A DNA stretch of 16,986 nt from Gonium pectorale (lineage: Eukaryota; Chlorophyta; Chlorophyceae; Chlamydomonadales; Volvocaceae): positions 271,443 through 288,428 of the forward strand of contig LSYV01000037.1 in NCBI GenBank assembly GCA_001584585.1, in the 5' to 3' direction. How positions within the stretch are numbered: position 1 is the stretch's first letter; the number at the start of each line of letters is the position of its first letter. The notes under the pieces are model-generated. The model had not been told where the DNA came from and ran no database searches. It saw only the letters and a program-made list of their open reading frames with translations. Below, one piece after another: positions 16,205 to 16,986 of this stretch. Position numbers and translations under genes: made by a program.

Positions 16205-16986
16205 CTGAAACGGCGGCCATGCGTGCCGCTCTGCTCTTTTTCAGGAAAGCCAGGGTATGAGTTCGCACAATGGTTTGGGCACACGTCGCGGTCAGGCAAG
16301 CTCGCTGAGGTGCCCAAGGAAGCCGCAGCTCCTGAACGGGGGTTTCCGCTCGCCTCTGCGCGCTCACTCCCAGCTGCCCAGCCGCAATGGCGTGAGCTCC
16401 TTGAAACCATACTCGGTGCCCCGACGACACACCAGCAGCACCCGCAGGGGCGCCCTCGCCCAACCCGGCAAGGCAACCCCTGCGCCCCAGTGTTTCGAAA
16501 ACCGGGTACTAGTACCCAATCGGTCCTGAGGCACGGGTACTACGAGAATATTGCCCACTGGCACAGTACCCGCACGGGTACTATGAAAGTCATAGGCCAC
16601 CCTTAGGCAGTAACCGGTGCTGGCTCACCACCCCGCCCTGTCAGAGGAGCTGCACGGACCCGTGGGGCCTGACGGCTAGTGAAAGGAGGCTTTCGGCACC
16701 AGAGTTTGGCCAACTGAGCAGACACGGCATTTCTGGGAACTCAACAACTAGACTTTGTGCACTGCTAGACTGCGACCTGGTGTGGGGTTCCTGCTGGGGA
16801 ACAAAGCTATATGCAGAGTTTGTCTTCCTTTTTGGCTTTGCGATAGGGGACACAGCTGACATCCAATGTGCAAGGGACGCACGACGCAGAGCATGTGTTT
16901 GAGGGGCGGGACGAACGTCACATGCCTTGCTCTGTACCCGCCCGCCCTATTGGAAACGTCGCGCCTTCGGGCGTGTATGGCCGTAG
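16205..16986. other. No clear gene; possible upstream intron or repeat sequence
   Basis: The last 780 nt contain no reading frame that I recognise. The part from about 16600 onward is less GC-rich than the rest of the window. A 5' exon of the minus-strand gene could lie here, for example a Leu/Val-rich stretch on the minus strand at about 16364-16450, but no splice pair could be chosen. A small hairpin with a TTCG loop lies at 16960-16975. Confidence 0.4.
16504..16582. repeat. Cluster of GGGTACT / AGTACCC heptamers
   Basis: Five copies of one heptamer occur in 79 nt: forward at 16504, 16535 and 16576, reverse at 16511 and 16565. The first two make a perfect 14-bp palindrome (GGGTACTAGTACCC, 16504-16517). 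The last two form an inverted pair with a short spacer. GCACGGGTACT is repeated exactly at 16531-16541 and 16572-16582. The function is unknown; it could be part of a mobile or interspersed repeat or a protein-binding site. Confidence 0.85.

Noticed and set aside
1..16986. Bacterial operon, CRISPR array, phage or viral insertion
   Set aside because: The introns, poly(A) signals and organelle targeting peptides are eukaryotic. No spaced direct-repeat array or viral gene is visible. No tRNA or rRNA gene was recognised either.

Overview
The window looks like nuclear DNA from a volvocine green alga, Chlamydomonas or a close relative. It is very GC-rich. The genes are split by short GT-AG introns, with TGTAA poly(A) signals downstream of two plus-strand genes and a candidate one for a minus-strand gene. 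It encodes ASA4, a peripheral-stalk subunit found only in the mitochondrial ATP synthase of chlorophycean algae, and a plastid-targeted L7/L12. I cannot name the species from sequence alone.

Layout. (1) 1-3826, minus strand: a large gene running off the left edge. One 154-nt intron (2686-2839) separates a 329-codon first exon from an 895-codon second exon with no stop down to base 1. The protein (>1224 aa) has alanine- and leucine-rich helical stretches like octotricopeptide-type (OPR) repeats, set in low-complexity linkers. (2) 3827-4506: a divergent intergenic region with an AT-rich core. (3) 4507-7221, plus: a six-exon tRNA-His guanylyltransferase (THG1), 258 aa, with catalytic residues in place. 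(4) 7222-8274: no gene seen. (5) 8275-11703, plus: a nine-exon ASA4 gene, 321 aa. (6) 11704-12994: ASA4 3' UTR and upstream region of the next gene. (7) 12995-13483, plus: intronless plastid ribosomal protein L7/L12, 162 aa. (8) 13484-14680: 3' UTRs of two convergent genes, with a 55-bp tandem duplication and a 13-G run. (9) 14681 to about 16204, minus: 3' part of an unidentified gene with a RING-like CPVC motif and a long low-complexity tail. (10) 16205-16986: no clear gene; a cluster of GGGTACT/AGTACCC heptamers.

The genes are not an operon; each is a separate transcription unit. Several share an organelle theme: ASA4 acts in mitochondria, L7/L12 in plastids, THG1 matures tRNA-His, and the OPR-like protein, if truly of that family, would act on organellar RNA. 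This grouping is inference. All exon boundaries were worked out by eye from splice-site consensus, reading phase and family resemblance, and have no transcript support here.
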